Shown here: piece by piece, positions 22,469 to 34,642 of the stretch
Numbering within the stretch: position 1 is the stretch's first letter
Layout: every line of letters starts with the position of its first letter
NCBI GenBank assembly: GCA_037176905.1
Contig: JBBBWG010020556.1
Location: 9,416-73,415 of the forward strand
Source of the DNA: Azolla pinnata
Taxonomy: Eukaryota; Streptophyta; Polypodiopsida; Salviniales; Salviniaceae
Direction: 5' to 3'
Length of the DNA stretch: 64,000 nt
Program-made: the position numbers and the translations under genes
Notes under the pieces: generated by a model
Database searches by the model: none
Told to the model about the DNA's origin: nothing
The model's input: the letters and a program-made list of their open reading frames with translations, nothing else

Positions 22469-23741
22469 CAATGAGACCACGCATCTGTTTCACTACTCCC
22501 ATGGTTTCTTGAGAACCTGCTCAATCATGTCCACAATCATCACAGAACTTCCTCCTCAGCGAACGATTCATGCCATCCTCATCATCGTCATCATCCTCAT
22601 GCCCATGCAATCTCTCCAGATTCCAAACACCCCTCTCCCCCCCCCAAAGAAAAAAAACAAACCTTGTGCAGAGATTTGTTACCCCGGTGAAACCTTGCTT
22701 GCAGCCATGCACACACACACACACACAAACACACAAGCAGATCGCAAAACCTCGTTCAAATTCTGCCCATTTCCTTTCTGGCGCGCCAACCCTAAATCGG
22801 AGGAATGCAGCTGCAATCGCTCCCGGAGCAGAGCCCAACACCAAATTCATGAAACGAGAGAAGAAACGGACATGAATGCAAGAGAGAGAGAGAGAGAGAG
22901 AGAAGGGGAAGGGAGGCGAGAGTGAAGCAAAACAGACCTTGACCGTGGAAAGGAGATGAGAGGGAGGGCAAAGATTGGTCAGTCAGCTCAATCAAGCAGC
23001 GATGATGGGGGGCTCTTGTGCTTGCGTTTGTGATCTGCTCTCGGAGGCCTTTTGCCTACTTGGATGATTGATGGCTCCTTCTCTCGCTCCTCTCCCTCTC
23101 CCCCGCTCTGGGGGACTGACTCCCTGCTCGTTCTATCTCTGCGTTTCTTCTTCTGTGCTCCACTGCTGCTGCTGCTGCAGCTGCTACCTCTGTCGGCCTT
23201 GTGCGCCCTGTTGGGTGCTTCCATGCATTCATTCGATCGATTTCTTTCACGCGAGAGGGGGTGTGGGAGAGAAGGAGAAGGAGATGGAGATGGAGATGGA
23301 GAGATGGTGGGCGTAAAAGAGCAATAAAATCAGATTAGGGTTTTGAGAGAGTGCGATTCTCGAGAGACAGGGAAAGATCGGAGAGACAGAGATGAGAGCT
23401 TCGAAGGGGAAAAGATCAGAGCAGAGATCAGAGCAGAGATCAGAAGATCAGAACAGAGAGCAGAGAACAGAGAACAGAAACAGAGGAAGACGGAGAAGAA
23501 GCAGAGCATTCAAATTTTTCTGCTTTTTTCTCTTTCTAACCAAATATCCTCTCACTTCGTTCTTTTTTCCGGATTTCTTTCTATTAATTATCGCTTGAAT
23601 TTTTCTACCCCCCTTTTTTCCTTTTTCTTTTCTTCTTTTTCTTTTTCTTTTTTTCATTTTCATTTCCTTTTTTTTTTACTGCTCCTAATTTTCTCCCTAT
23701 TTTCCCATTTTGTGTTTTTTTTTTCCCTTAATTTCTTGAAG
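22469..23741. other. Intergenic, SINA promoter side and low-complexity tract
   Basis: Probable leader of the SINA gene; a candidate 5' UTR donor, CAAG|GTCTGT on the minus strand, lies near 22940. Short runs include ACAC at 22709-22735, GAGA at 22880-22905 and a GATCAGAGCAGA repeat at about 23410-23470. A T/TTTC-rich stretch lies at 23515-23730. No gene was recognised. Confidence 0.5.
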
Positions 23742-24135
23742 AAATTATCAGAACGCCTCAATTATAAATTTACATTTAAAACGCCTACCTACTACTGAAG
23801 TCAGAAATTACAAGATTAACGCTTGATTAATTCCGCTAGTGTTTTGTTCTTTGTTCTTAATGAAAGCTTCCCGCTACTTCATCCTTGATCGATACCCTCA
23901 CTATATTCGATTAACAAAAGTTAAATCATTTCAGAATCCGATCGACTGATTGACGCGTTCATTTGATGTTAATCAGATAGCCCGGCACAATTGAACTCGC
24001 AACTAATTGATTTGGTGGTAATCAATCGATCACACGTTAATTTTTTTAAAACTAGACGCAATTTGTAACATCTGGTCTTAGTAGGTGTTAAGATGTAATT
24101 TATAATTTTGTTAGGCGTTTATTTTGATAATTTTC
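23742..24135 (+). mobile_element. MITE-like element, copy A
   Basis: A non-coding element of about 370-390 bp with terminal inverted repeats. The left end reads AACGCCTCAATTATAAATTT then AACGCCTACC. The right end reads GTAGGTGTTAAGATGTAATT then TTGTTAGGCGTT, the reverse complement with a few changes. The inverted match extends outward to AATTATCA/TGATAATT. Inner landmarks (CTTCCCGC, CGATCGA, TTGAACTCGCAACTAATTGA, TTTTTAAAACTAG) recur in copies B and C. There is no transposase frame and no clear target-site duplication, so the superfamily is unknown. Confidence 0.65.
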
Positions 24136-24204
24136 CTTTTTGTTTTCCGGATTTCCATTCCGGGTGTTTGATCCTTTCCTTGACCTGTTCTGTTTTCGCT
24201 TATA

Positions 24205-24623
24205 AAGCCGTCCAACAAAATTATAAGTTACATTTTAACGCCTACCGAAACTGGAAATTACAAATTGACACCTAGTTTTAAAAATCAATGTGCAACTAAT
24301 TGATTGATTAACATCAAATCCATTAATTGTGAGTTCAATTAATATCAACCAAACTGATCAATTAACGCTTGATTTCTTGATCAACACCAAATCGACACGT
24401 TCATCTATCAATTAGGTTCTAAAATTGACTACCTTCGCTAAGTGGATATTGGAAGGGAATCGATCGGGATCGACCTGGCGGCAAGCGATTAGGAACAAAA
24501 TCACAGTAGCGGAACTAATTGGGTGTTAAATTTTTCATCCGAAGCTAAGATTAGGCGTTATTTTGCAATTCTTGATGATTTAAGTAGGCGTTAAAATGTA
24601 ATTTATGATTTTGTTAGGCGTTT
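24205..24623 (-). mobile_element. MITE-like element, copy B (inverted)
   Basis: Reverse-complement copy of the same element, only about 70 bp from copy A, so the pair forms an imperfect inverted repeat. Its plus-strand left edge (CCAACAAAATTATAAGTTAC, AACGCCTACC) and right edge (GTAGGCGTTAAAATGTAATT, TTGTTAGGCGTTT) are mutually inverted. The inner blocks TAGTTTTAAAAATCA, AATTGTGAGTTCAATTAAT and GCAAGCGATTAGGAAC match copies A and C in reverse. Non-coding. Confidence 0.65.
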
Positions 24624-25220
24624 CCTTCTTGGTGATTCTCCCTTTTTAATTACTTATTTTTTCAAAAGGGAAATGTTTTGTTTTTTAAACTCTTGTTTTC
24701 CTTATGTAAAAAACGTTACTTGTTCGTTCACTAAAAATACATCTTTTTTTTATATTTTTTCCCCCGTTTTTATTTTTAGTATTTTTGGTATTTTCCTTAC
24801 ATTTTTCATTCTCCGTTTTTTCGCGAGTCCATTTTTTTTTCCCCACTTTTAATTCCGCATTTTCCACCGCAATTTAATTTTAAAAAAAGGAATTAAATTG
24901 GATGGAATATAATAACAATTAATTAATTAATTAATTAAATTGAATGGATCCCATTCCTCGGGCGGGTGCAATTAACGCGCGGAAAACATTTATTTCTTTT
25001 TCCAGATCATTATTCCCGCGATTTTTTTCACATCTTTTTTATTTATTATTACCCGCTAATAATGGTAAAAAAAATCGATTTATTTGGTAAATTAGGATTA
25101 TTTAGGGCAAAATGGGAGGGTACATTGGTACAAGTGCAATCAATTATTACTGCGAGAGTTCTAATTACGTACAATTTGTTTTTAATTCTTTGGTTTTTTT
25201 TGGGGGGTAAACCCAGAAAA
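24624..25220. other. AT-rich spacer between element copies
   Basis: T-rich and AT-rich DNA with a TTAATTAATTAATTAATTAA run at about 24918-24937. No gene was seen. Confidence 0.5.
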
Positions 25221-25605
25221 TACGCCCACAAATTTATACATTGCATTCATTAACGCCTGCAAAAAAATCAGAGATTCCAAATTACTCGTCTTCCACTGAA
25301 AATTAGCACCCAATTAATTCAGTTACTATAATGTTTTGCTTGATTTTATCCCTAATCGCTTCCCGCGAATAGACCCCGATCGATTTCTTTGCTATATGGA
25401 CCATTCACAAAAGCTGGTCATTTTAGAATCTGATCGACGCGTTAATTCGGTGTGGAATCAGAATAACTGTGGCGTCGATAAATTGGTTCATTTTGATGTC
25501 AATCGAGCTCGTAATTTAATTGATTCGGTGCTAATCGATCGACCGCGCGTTGGTTTTTAAAACGATGCGTTGATTTGTAAGCTCTGTCTGTACAGGCGTT
25601 AAAAT
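25221..25605 (+). mobile_element. MITE-like element, copy C
   Basis: Third copy, same orientation as A, about 600 bp beyond B. It starts TACGCCCACAAATTTATACA then TTAACGCCTGC, and carries CCTAATCGCTTCCCGCG, CCCCGATCGATTTC, CATTTTAGAATCTGATCGAC and TTTTTAAAACGATGCG in the same order. It ends at CAGGCGTTAAAATA, where the outer right terminal repeat is missing or diverged. Non-coding. Confidence 0.6.
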
Positions 25606-27663
25606 ATATGCATCTGCGCATCGATGTATCAATGCATGCATGTGTCGGTGCATCCATGATGTGCATGCACCAGCATATCGATGTATGTTCTACGCATCGA
25701 TGCATGTGGGGCATGTATATCCATGCTTGTATCTACTGCAATGTATGCGTAGACAGCCATTCGCCAATCTTCTGGCAGCAATCGGTTCTAGAGTCAGGTT
25801 CCAACAGAGAGTCTGTCTCTGGATCGATCGATGTAACGATCATTGAAGAGCTCGAGCCAATGCCTTTCTCGATTCTTAATCCGGAATCAGGAACCCTGTT
25901 AGACGACATTATTATGTATGCACACATGCATGTGAGCAGCTTCCATGCATCATCAGCTGTCGATGATGCTCCGGAAGCCTCTCGGATCGAGCTCCATATC
26001 CACCATTTTTTTTAAAACTGACAAAGGCAAATCTAATAGGATCCGATGTCGAATCGATGGCACCACGGACGGATCTTACCACCGTAAAGTAATATTTTGT
26101 TTTCGAATTTTTTACGTTGCCCTCCTCCCCCGCCCTTGATACAGAGGAATTCGCACACAAGATCCGTCCATACAGATCTGGGCAAAAAAAAGCATTCTTA
26201 CAAGGTCAACGACAACGATGCGAAAGACAAGATCGACCGTTTTCTGCGTCGCAAAATTGTCCGAGCGATGGCCGAGATCTTTTAAAAAGGAGAGAGTTCT
26301 GAGGTTTAGTCAGGGTTTTAGGGAGGGGGGTTAAATGCCGTGGCATTTTTGTCTCAGATGCGAGTGATCCTTACAACAAGATCCAATCGGTCCAGAGTCT
26401 AGGGTTTAGGGTTTTGATGTATGTGCTCCCCCATAGCAATGCCCGAGTACACTGTAGAATTAAGCTCATTGGCTACAGGTGTCAGGTGCCCTAGTCTACT
26501 GGTCCAAATTTTTACTGGCTACGGCTTGCCTTGTAGCAGACCGAGAGAGAAATAGCTTGTCGCCGCGGACAATGTCATATACAGCCGTATTCGTAATTCT
26601 TGCAGGATCAAGCTGGTGAATTTATGATGATGGTGAATTTATGATGATGGATGGATGGATGGTTTGCATTGGAAGTTCTTGTTCCCTCTTCCTTGGAGGA
26701 CAATTTGTTCCATATATAGTGTGAATCGACAAAGATGTATACAGGCATGCATGCATGTATGTGTGAATGATTTGACTTGCAACCGTCGCCTAAGTGTTTG
26801 AGTGTCGGATTAGACTTTCTGGCTCCTGTACTTTGGAGGTCAAGATTGTTCTATATGGCGTGAACCCTACTATAGGACGCTCGTTTCACGGCAGGTCATT
26901 TCGTGGACCACACAACCGACTGTAGACATGATATGTGGTCAGCCAGAGACGGAACGACATGCTGCAATTCCGAGCAGAAACATGGATGATGAGGATGGCT
27001 CGATAAGCAGATCGAATGCGCTTCGGGATCGGGATTGCGCGATCATGACAAATTTATTCACGGCGAACAGAGCAGAAGGTTCATCGTGAGCGATCAGACT
27101 TGCCCCCAACACGCGATCCTACCATGATCGATCTGCAGCACCTCATCAACGGTGGGAACAAATCAGAAGCTTATGATTTGGGGCGCGGTTTCCAAGTCCC
27201 ACCTCTCGAGACAGTCCACGGTATTCGAAGCCTGTTCGGCTAAACAACAACAAATCATGCACTGATCCGGCATCGGATCGGACAACACCTCGGCCGAAAA
27301 TCACGAGCCAGAAAAGCACTTAGCAAGGCCCCGATCCGGTGGCTTCTTCACCAGGATTCTTCTTGGTTAGCTAATACCGATCCGATTCGATCGGATCCGA
27401 TTCGATTCGATATGATCCGATTCGATATGATCTGATCCGATTCGATCCGATTCGATTCAATCGATCTAATACCGATCCGATCCGATTCAATGCAGATGCC
27501 AATCTCATTGTCAAGATTTGGAGTTGTTGTTGTTGTTCTAGCCTTCCCCTGTTCCTAGGCTATTCTATCTATTCTCCTTGAATCTCCATTCCCCTGCTCC
27601 TCCTCCTCCTCGGACCTTCACCATCACCATCGCCATCACCACCACCACTACCAGTCGGCAGTC
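25606..27663. other. Intergenic, upstream of release factor 2 locus
   Basis: It holds CATG/GATG-rich sequence (25600-25740) and a telo-box-like AGGGTTTAGGGTTT at about 26401. GATCCGATTCGAT-type short repeats lie at about 27376-27485, and CACCAT runs just before 27664. No gene was recognised. The 27.4-27.66 kb part is the probable promoter if the 27664 ATG is used. Confidence 0.45.
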
Positions 27664-30600
27664 ATGGCCCTTTGGCTGCCCGTCTCTACAACCCCGTGTC
27701 TCCCCCGCTTCAGCCTTGCTGGAGACCTACTGCAGCAGGTAAGTTGAATAGAGAGGCAGAGAGAGGCAGAGAGAGAGAGAGAGAGAGAGGTCCTAAGAAG
27801 CTGAGTTAAAACAGGGAGATGGATAGAGATGGACATTGTCGCATTCCACTTCTCGCAGTTATCTATACGAGGTTTGTGAGCTCCATCCATTTGCCTCCAT
27901 GCCTGGAACAGAAATTGAAGCGCTTTGGCTCCCCTAAAGATCCATGGGAAGATGGTGCCCCATTGCCATTATCCTGGAGATGGCTTTACGAGCACGAAGT
28001 GCGCAAATTTTGGTACATGTCTGGAATCAGTTGGTTTGCAGCTACATACGTACACGAGGTTCCATCCATTGCCTTCATGCCCGGAACAGAAATGGAAGCG
28101 CTTTGGTTCCCCTAAAGATCCATGGGAAGATGGTCCCCATGGCCAAAATTATCTGGAGATGGCATTACGAGCACGAAATGTGCAAATTTTGGAACGTGCC
28201 TGGGCTCAGTTGATTCGGTCAAGAAAGAATATGGTGTGGACAATCTTGAGGGTTTTCGCCCGTGGGCAGCTTGCACACATGTCCGGCGGTGATCCCCTTG
28301 AGCAAGGATAGGATGAAGCTCACTGGGCATGTGCCCTGATGCAGTTTGCTGGATGTGTGCGCTTACCTCGTTTAGGTGCAGTGATGATCCCCACGAGTGA
28401 GGATATGGTGAAGCTCACTGGGCACGTGCCCTCAGGCGGTTCAGACATGTCGAGCAACGATCCCCATGAGTGAAGATATGATGATGAAGCTCAACAGGTC
28501 TGTCCTTGGGCTGTTCGGGCATCTTGAGCAATGATCCCCATGGATTGGTGTTGATATTATAGTCCATGTGCTTCTTATATCCACTCACCCAACGGGTACT
28601 CTCCATGGATGTTTATGCCTATGATTAAGGGTCAATTCCATATGTTCATGAAGCTCCATTATGCTTCCATCCAACGTGATTGTTCATCATTCTCCATTTA
28701 CATGGAAGTCGAGAGGGTGGCATAGTCCTTTGTGACGGAGTACCTGCATAAAGTGCTCCTCCCTTTCTTGACCTCTCCTTCACATGTTTCTTATTTATGT
28801 TGAAATAGGGATAGATAGATAGATTTTGTTATCGTCTTCATATATATATATATAAGAGACAGAGAGAGTGAATTGAAAACATTCAATTTTACGATAAGAG
28901 ACAACCAATAGTGTCTTGTCACTTGATCACTTCACATGAAGTAGTCAAGTGTGAACATGACAAGGACCTGATGGTTAGCACTATATAAGGAGGTTAGCTA
29001 TCTCCTTAGAGGGGACTTTCTATAAGAGGTCAAGACACCGTTGATGTGGCAAGGCTCTTATTCATAACTTGCAAGTCCTCTACGTTACCAATGTATGACC
29101 TTTGTCTGTTTCACAATGATGTGCGGCATTCGAGTTTGTTTCTCACCGTCATTATGGGGTGACTGGGCATTTTTAATAATTCCTCCTTTTGGAAGCGTAT
29201 TTAATATCATGCATGTTCATTCATAAGATAGATTCTCCAATAGCTTCCCAGAAATTCATTCCCATGATGGAGATGCCTCCTCTATTATGAGAATCGAGAT
29301 AAAATGTTTTGGATTGCAGGAAAAGACTTCTTCTCAGTTTCTCTTAAATGAAAAAAGACCGAGTTTCAACAAAACAATTGTCAGACAGATTCTATGCAGA
29401 ACACAACCAAATGCAACTACTCTCGTTGATAATGCATCAAGCAGCAAGTCTGATGATGAGGGTAAGTGGGCAATTTTCATATTCACCACTTTCTGATGCA
29501 TGAATTGAAGAATGCAGGTATGGTTTCTTGCAGACATCAGGTTCATAGGCGTCCATCGTGTGGGAATACTGTGTGAAAAATTAGAGTGATCATGGGGTTT
29601 TCTGGTGGTGTACATGTTGGTATTCCAACCAATATTTCCTCGAGCATTTACTAGGATTGTTGTTTTGTTGAGGCTCGTACATGTTACTAATGAAATATAT
29701 TTGGGAATATGAATGGAGACTTCATCATGCTAAAAAACATAGTTTCTTCCTTTGAAGTCTTCGATTCATGCATATCTTGAAGAAGACACGATACCTCTTT
29801 TGTTTGTTATGCTAAAAAAACAGGTTCTTCCTCTCATTCTTCCAGTCATGTGCGTATTGAAGACGAGATCTTTTTCATTCCTATTTCTAGATGTTTTTCT
29901 AATTTATTTTGATTTCTATGTAGGTGTCTTGAACATTTGGAGAGGAAGGAAAAATCTAGTGTCCTTGCATGGAAGAAGAAAGATCAGGTGTGCTGTGGCT
30001 GCTGATGCTGAGTCCTCTGCAATCTCTATCTCAGAAGGGAACCAAAATGCAGCTTCAGGCAAGAAATTTAGAGAAATAAAAAAATTCTCTGATTTTTTTT
30101 TTCAGTGTTCGCATGTTATAGTTTTCCTTGTATTCTTACGATGCCAATAAGTTCATTTCTTAAATAAACTCAACTAACACCCTAATCAATTTTGTTAGAC
30201 ATAGAGGCCAGTTAGAGATTGATATAAAGCTATCAATGGTAGCAGTATAAAGTGTGAAAGCTTTTAAAAAGGGTAATTACATGGGAGAGCCAAAGGGGTT
30301 TGATGCAAAAGGAATACATGTCATCGAAGTTTTTGGCCCTTGCATGACTACCATGTCATCAGATGCGATGGATTTGACCATAATAATTCTTTTGTTTACA
30401 TTTCTTCATACAATAATTCATGCGCTTACATTTCTTCATATAATACTTTATACATACAAACTTTGAAGGTAGGAGATCCCTTGTACTGTCTTGTTAAACA
30501 AAGCAAAAAAATCAGTAGTAGTTTGTATTTAGTTTTATCTGGTGAGAATTATTCTGCAGATCTAACAACTTCTGCAGAAGCCCAAATTAGTAATTACAAA

Positions 30601-33523
30601 TGTTTGTAATGATCAGTGAATGCGATAACCAACAGTAGAAAAATAAAACTAATAAAGGCATAAAAGTTGAAACCAATTCGGACCATTTGCAAGTAATTGT
30701 TAAAGAAAATTAGGCGTACTAAAACTTATTTAACAATAAATACCATCCTATTTCAGTGCTGATATCATTTTCACATGTAGTGCTCAATGCATACAGTTTT
30801 AATATCAACAGTGTGGGGCCTGAGATTAATGCACACGCAGATTTGTTTAAATGTTTCAGATTTTTATTCAGTAAGAAGAGATGTAGAACAGGCAGTGGAG
30901 CGTGTTAATGAGCTTTTAAGTTCAATTGAACTAGCCAAAGATGAAGCACACATGGCCGACCTTGAAAATCAAGCCGCAGAAAGTTCACTTTGGGATGATC
31001 CTTCAAAAGCACGAAAAGTGTTATCTGCATTAACTGTGGTTAAGGATAAAATCTCCAAGCTTAGAGATCTTAAGACTAAGGTTTCAATATTATCCTTTCA
31101 GAAACATCCTCGATATATGTAAATATATGTATGTATATACATACACACACATTGCAAGTTTCTGATGTAGGAGGTTTTTATTGATTGAACTGTATGCAGG
31201 CAGATGATGCACAATTGATAATTGAATTGCTTCAAGAGATGGGTACAGAAGATTCAGGGCTGATTCAAGAAGCTTCTGATCTTTCTTCATTCATGAATAG
31301 GAAACTTGATCAGTTTGAGATAACAAAGCTTCTCTCTGGGCCCTATGATAAAGAAGGCGCACGCCTAACAATCTCTGCAGGAGCAGGAGGAACAGATGCC
31401 CAGGTTAATTTGAATGTTAAGCTGAATTCTCATGCCATACCGCATCTGGTGCTTTCTTCATCATTGCTCATAAATCATTGTTTTCTGGTTTAAGTGGTGT
31501 GTCTTCCACTTTCTATTACTTGTATCTTCACATTCTGCAAATAGAAGTTTTTTGATGTTGTTTATTTTCTTTTCATCTGTAGTATGTGATTGATGTGCAC
31601 AATAGTGGAACATGTCAAGATGGTTTAGAATGATAATTGGGATCGGCGATCCATGCAGTGGGGCGTTTCTACATCCAGTCATTGACATATTTCAAGGCTC
31701 TCAAAGCTAAAGTGAAAGAAAGTTCTATTGTTGTCATTTATCTTTTTTAGTGAGGTGAAGAATGAAAGCCTTCAATATCATCGTTGTTTCTTAGGTAATT
31801 CACCTGAAAGTCCACGAGTCTTAGTAAGGGACATAAGCCTTCTGTTGTATAATCCTGTGATTTAGAATGTTGGGGGCAATGACCAAATATGATTAAGACT
31901 TTAGAGAGCAAAGGCAGGCAAAGGTATTTATCGGGTTCTAGTTCTTCGCAGTTGGTATCACGATACACGGATCTGTCATGTTATTCTACGTATGCTATAT
32001 GAGAGATTGGTATTGTTTTACTGGGGTAAGTGACAAACCCATCTGATGATGAATAGGATTCTTTTACACTCATTAGTTTATTGTCTCTGCAGCACAGGAC
32101 TGGGCTGAGATGCTCCTCCGTATGTATGTAAGATGGGGAGATAAAGAGGGCTATAAAACACGAGTAATTGAAAAGTCCCCTGGAGAAGAAGCTGGAATAA
32201 AATCTGCGACTGTGGAGTTCGATGGTTTATATGCATACGGCTATTTGTCAGGTGAAAAGGGGACCCATCGATTAGTTAGACAGTCACCTTTCAATTCGAA
32301 GGGACTCCGCCAGGTTTCTTCTTTATTTTCTGTATAGATGGTTGAAATTTGGGAGTTTCCTCTTGAGATTCAAGTATCGTTCAACTTATTTTGATGATGG
32401 ACTGCAGACGAGTTTTGCTGGTGTCGAGATCATGCCAGTTATTGAAGAGAGTGCCTTGGATGTGGAGTTGCCAGAAGAAGATCTAGAAATATCAACTTCA
32501 AGAGCTGGAGGAAAAGGCGGTCAAAATGTCAACAAAGTGGAGACAGCTGTTCGCATAGTACACATCCCAACTGGCATTGCGGTGCGGTGTACTGGTAAGT
32601 ACATTGCAACTCCTAAACTTATTGAAAGCTTTTATCGAACCTCCATTCGAAATGGGCTATGTTTCACCTGATATGGATATAACACATGGAAAATGGAACT
32701 CCACCAACTATTAGGATTCTCAAAATGTGGATGCATGTGTGTAGATGTTTTGGCATATTCATCATAGGTGCTGGTGCCCACTGAAACAAAGGAATTTTAA
32801 CAGGTGTTAGCGTCTATATAGTTAAAACACATACCATCCATAAACAATCTACAGTTACAAACCAAGACAAAAGTCACATCAATTGTCTAGTTAGTTTATT
32901 GCTAGACCCACCTGTATCCTGTGATACCACTATCAAGACCTCGGCATCCCTCAAGTGAAGTGAATACCGTCCCAGTTCACCACCAGATGCATACCAAGGA
33001 ACTCAAATACAAAAGTCCCTGTATATAGGTGCTTAAAACAGAAATAAACTGCAATGACTTTTGGAGAATATACAAATTATGTTTTACTAAGGTAAATTTT
33101 CTTTCAGAGTTTTATATTTTGAAAATAAGCTAGCTCATGAGATTTCTGGAGCTTAGATTTATAAAGTTTCTGCATATGTGTCATGTATCGATTTTGAGGT
33201 TGATGATTCTTACAGAGCAGCGTAGTCAACTGGCCAATAAGAACTTGGCGCTTTCGTGGCTGAAAGCAAAGCTGTTAGTAATAGCAGAAGAACAGAGAGC
33301 ATCGGAAATCAAGCAGATTAGAGGAGATGTCGTGAAGGCTGAGTGGGGCCAGCAGATCCGGAACTATGTGTTCCATCCCTATAAGCTAGTCAAAGATTTG
33401 CGTACTGATGTGGAGACTTCAGATATCACTTCGGTTATGGATGGAGACTTAGAATCTTTCATTAAAGCTTATCTGAGGCACAGACATTCAAAATCTGAAG
33501 ATGTGGATACACCTTCAATTTAA
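27664..33523 (+). CDS. prfB: Plastid peptide chain release factor 2 (PrfB/HCF109-like)
   Basis: Class I release factor that reads UGA and UAA stop codons on plastid ribosomes. Secure exons: 29924-30058, 30860-31080, 31200-31403, 32098-32313, 32408-32594 and 33216-33523. All join in phase; the first junction uses a GC donor. Landmarks: N-terminal helical domain ([29 protein letters not shown]), [20 protein letters not shown], the tripeptide anticodon region ([20 protein letters not shown]), the catalytic GGQ loop ([19 protein letters not shown]) and the RF2 tail ([34 protein letters not shown]). It matches Arabidopsis HCF109 nearly block by block. Inferred 5' exons 27664-27738 ([20 protein letters not shown]) and 29320-29461 would supply a transit peptide and fit phase, giving 495 aa, but both are copies of glyoxalase exons. 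An alternative start inside 29840-29924 cannot be excluded. [10 protein letters not shown] in exon 29924-30058 looks like a transit-peptide cleavage region. Confidence 0.85.
27866..28215. repeat. About 185-bp tandem duplication in first intron
   Basis: Two copies (from about 27866 and about 28051) share CGCTTTGG, CCCCTAAAGATCCATGGGAA, ATCTGGAGATGGC-like and CGAGCACGAA blocks, with several substitutions between copies. The open frames across them have no recognisable domain. Confidence 0.8.
28260..28545 (-). repeat. Degenerate minisatellite shared with the glyoxalase intron
   Basis: Three to four degenerate units, read on the minus strand, carry CACTCATGGGGATC, TTGCTCGACATGTCTGAAC and GTGAGCTTCA. 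The same unit is found in the opposite orientation at 36230-36870, inside the glyoxalase first intron. This supports a duplication of that intron. Confidence 0.7.
29534..29680 (+). pseudogene. Remnant of glyoxalase exon 3 and following intron
   Basis: After a conserved 3' splice site (TTTCTTGCAG), the frame reads [18 protein letters not shown] and then TGA at 29587, where the intact gene (exon 35204-35121) has DIGFVGIHHVGILCENLERS. Similarity continues without a break into the next intron (GCATTTACTAG near 29644, compare AACATTTACTAG in the intact gene). The rest of the glyoxalase gene is missing. The fragment lies within the intron between the inferred and secure release factor 2 exons. Confidence 0.85.
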
Positions 33524-34642
33524 ATACACACCAGATTCAGAGCAAAGTCTAATCCAAATTACAGTAACAATACAGCATAGTCAACTTCAGAATGCTTAAG
33601 TTGGTTCATCATCTTCTTCCTTCGGCAACTAACCAAGACTGGTTTCCCATCATCTTGTGGTCGCAAAAAGTTGCTCTTTTTCTTGTGTTGATTGCCATGA
33701 TTATTGTGATAATGATGCATTCATTCCAAGGACGTGAAAACAGAGCAGATCGATTGTTTTGTTGTGTTGCAACATTGTAAAATTTGTGAACATAGCAGAC
33801 CCTATTTTCATATTTCCTCTCTTAAACAACTTAATTTTTGCAACCTTATTCTAATATTCACCAGACTTTGCAAAGCATGTCATCTGTTTGTCATCTTTGC
33901 ATATACTTCAAATTTGAAACCTCTTTCGTGGGGCAATTAAAGAATAAGGAAGATGTCAGTCAAAGTTCAAAGTAAGGATGATGGCCAATACTCAATTTGA
34001 ACTTTTTGTATGACACCCATTTTGTAATTGATTCTAAGTCCAATCAACTCCAATGCCAGATTTAGTTTTCTTTGCAGAAATACATACTGTACAGGTTTCA
34101 AAATGCAGCTCTGAATGCATTCACTTAGTCTAGGAACCATCGTCGTTTAAACCATTCAGGTATTGCCCAAAATCTTGATAGTATTGCATCAATATAAATA
34201 CAATTAAGTTCTGTATCCAAATTAGGACATTGCCATCAACAATCATTATCTTATGAGAAACAATAGCTAATAAACAACCCCTCATAAAATTGTTGAAACA
34301 GCAAACAAAGCAGTTGATCCTCATATCTTAAGGGGTCTTATTGGTCAAGGAAATTTTTATACACTGAAAAAACATGCTTCTATGTACAACAATTATCTGG
34401 TGGAGTCTATTCACCCTTGGAGCCATCTAAGAGAATATATGCTAGATATTCTGCATGTCTTTTGATAAGTAACTGGCAGTTTACAACATCATATGGGATC
34501 AAAAGCTTAATCATTGCTACCATTGTCTCTTGATATCTGGAAAATGTTACTTCGCCGGACTGCACAAAAGTAGCAGTCCAATATGCAACACATCAGCCAT
34601 GATCAAACACACTACTAAAGTGTTGACACTTGACAGAGAATC
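33524..34642. other. Intergenic, between convergent release factor and glyoxalase genes
   Basis: About 1.1 kb between two stop codons, presumably the two 3' UTRs. No repeat array, RNA or gene was recognised. Confidence 0.55.

Noticed and set aside
23343-23798. Charged and Phe-rich 151-residue frame
   Set aside because: Spans purine-rich and T-rich low-complexity DNA with no recognisable domain.
27819-28330. Overlapping frames of 70-130 residues on both strands
   Set aside because: They cross a 185-bp tandem duplication inside a probable intron and show no known domain.
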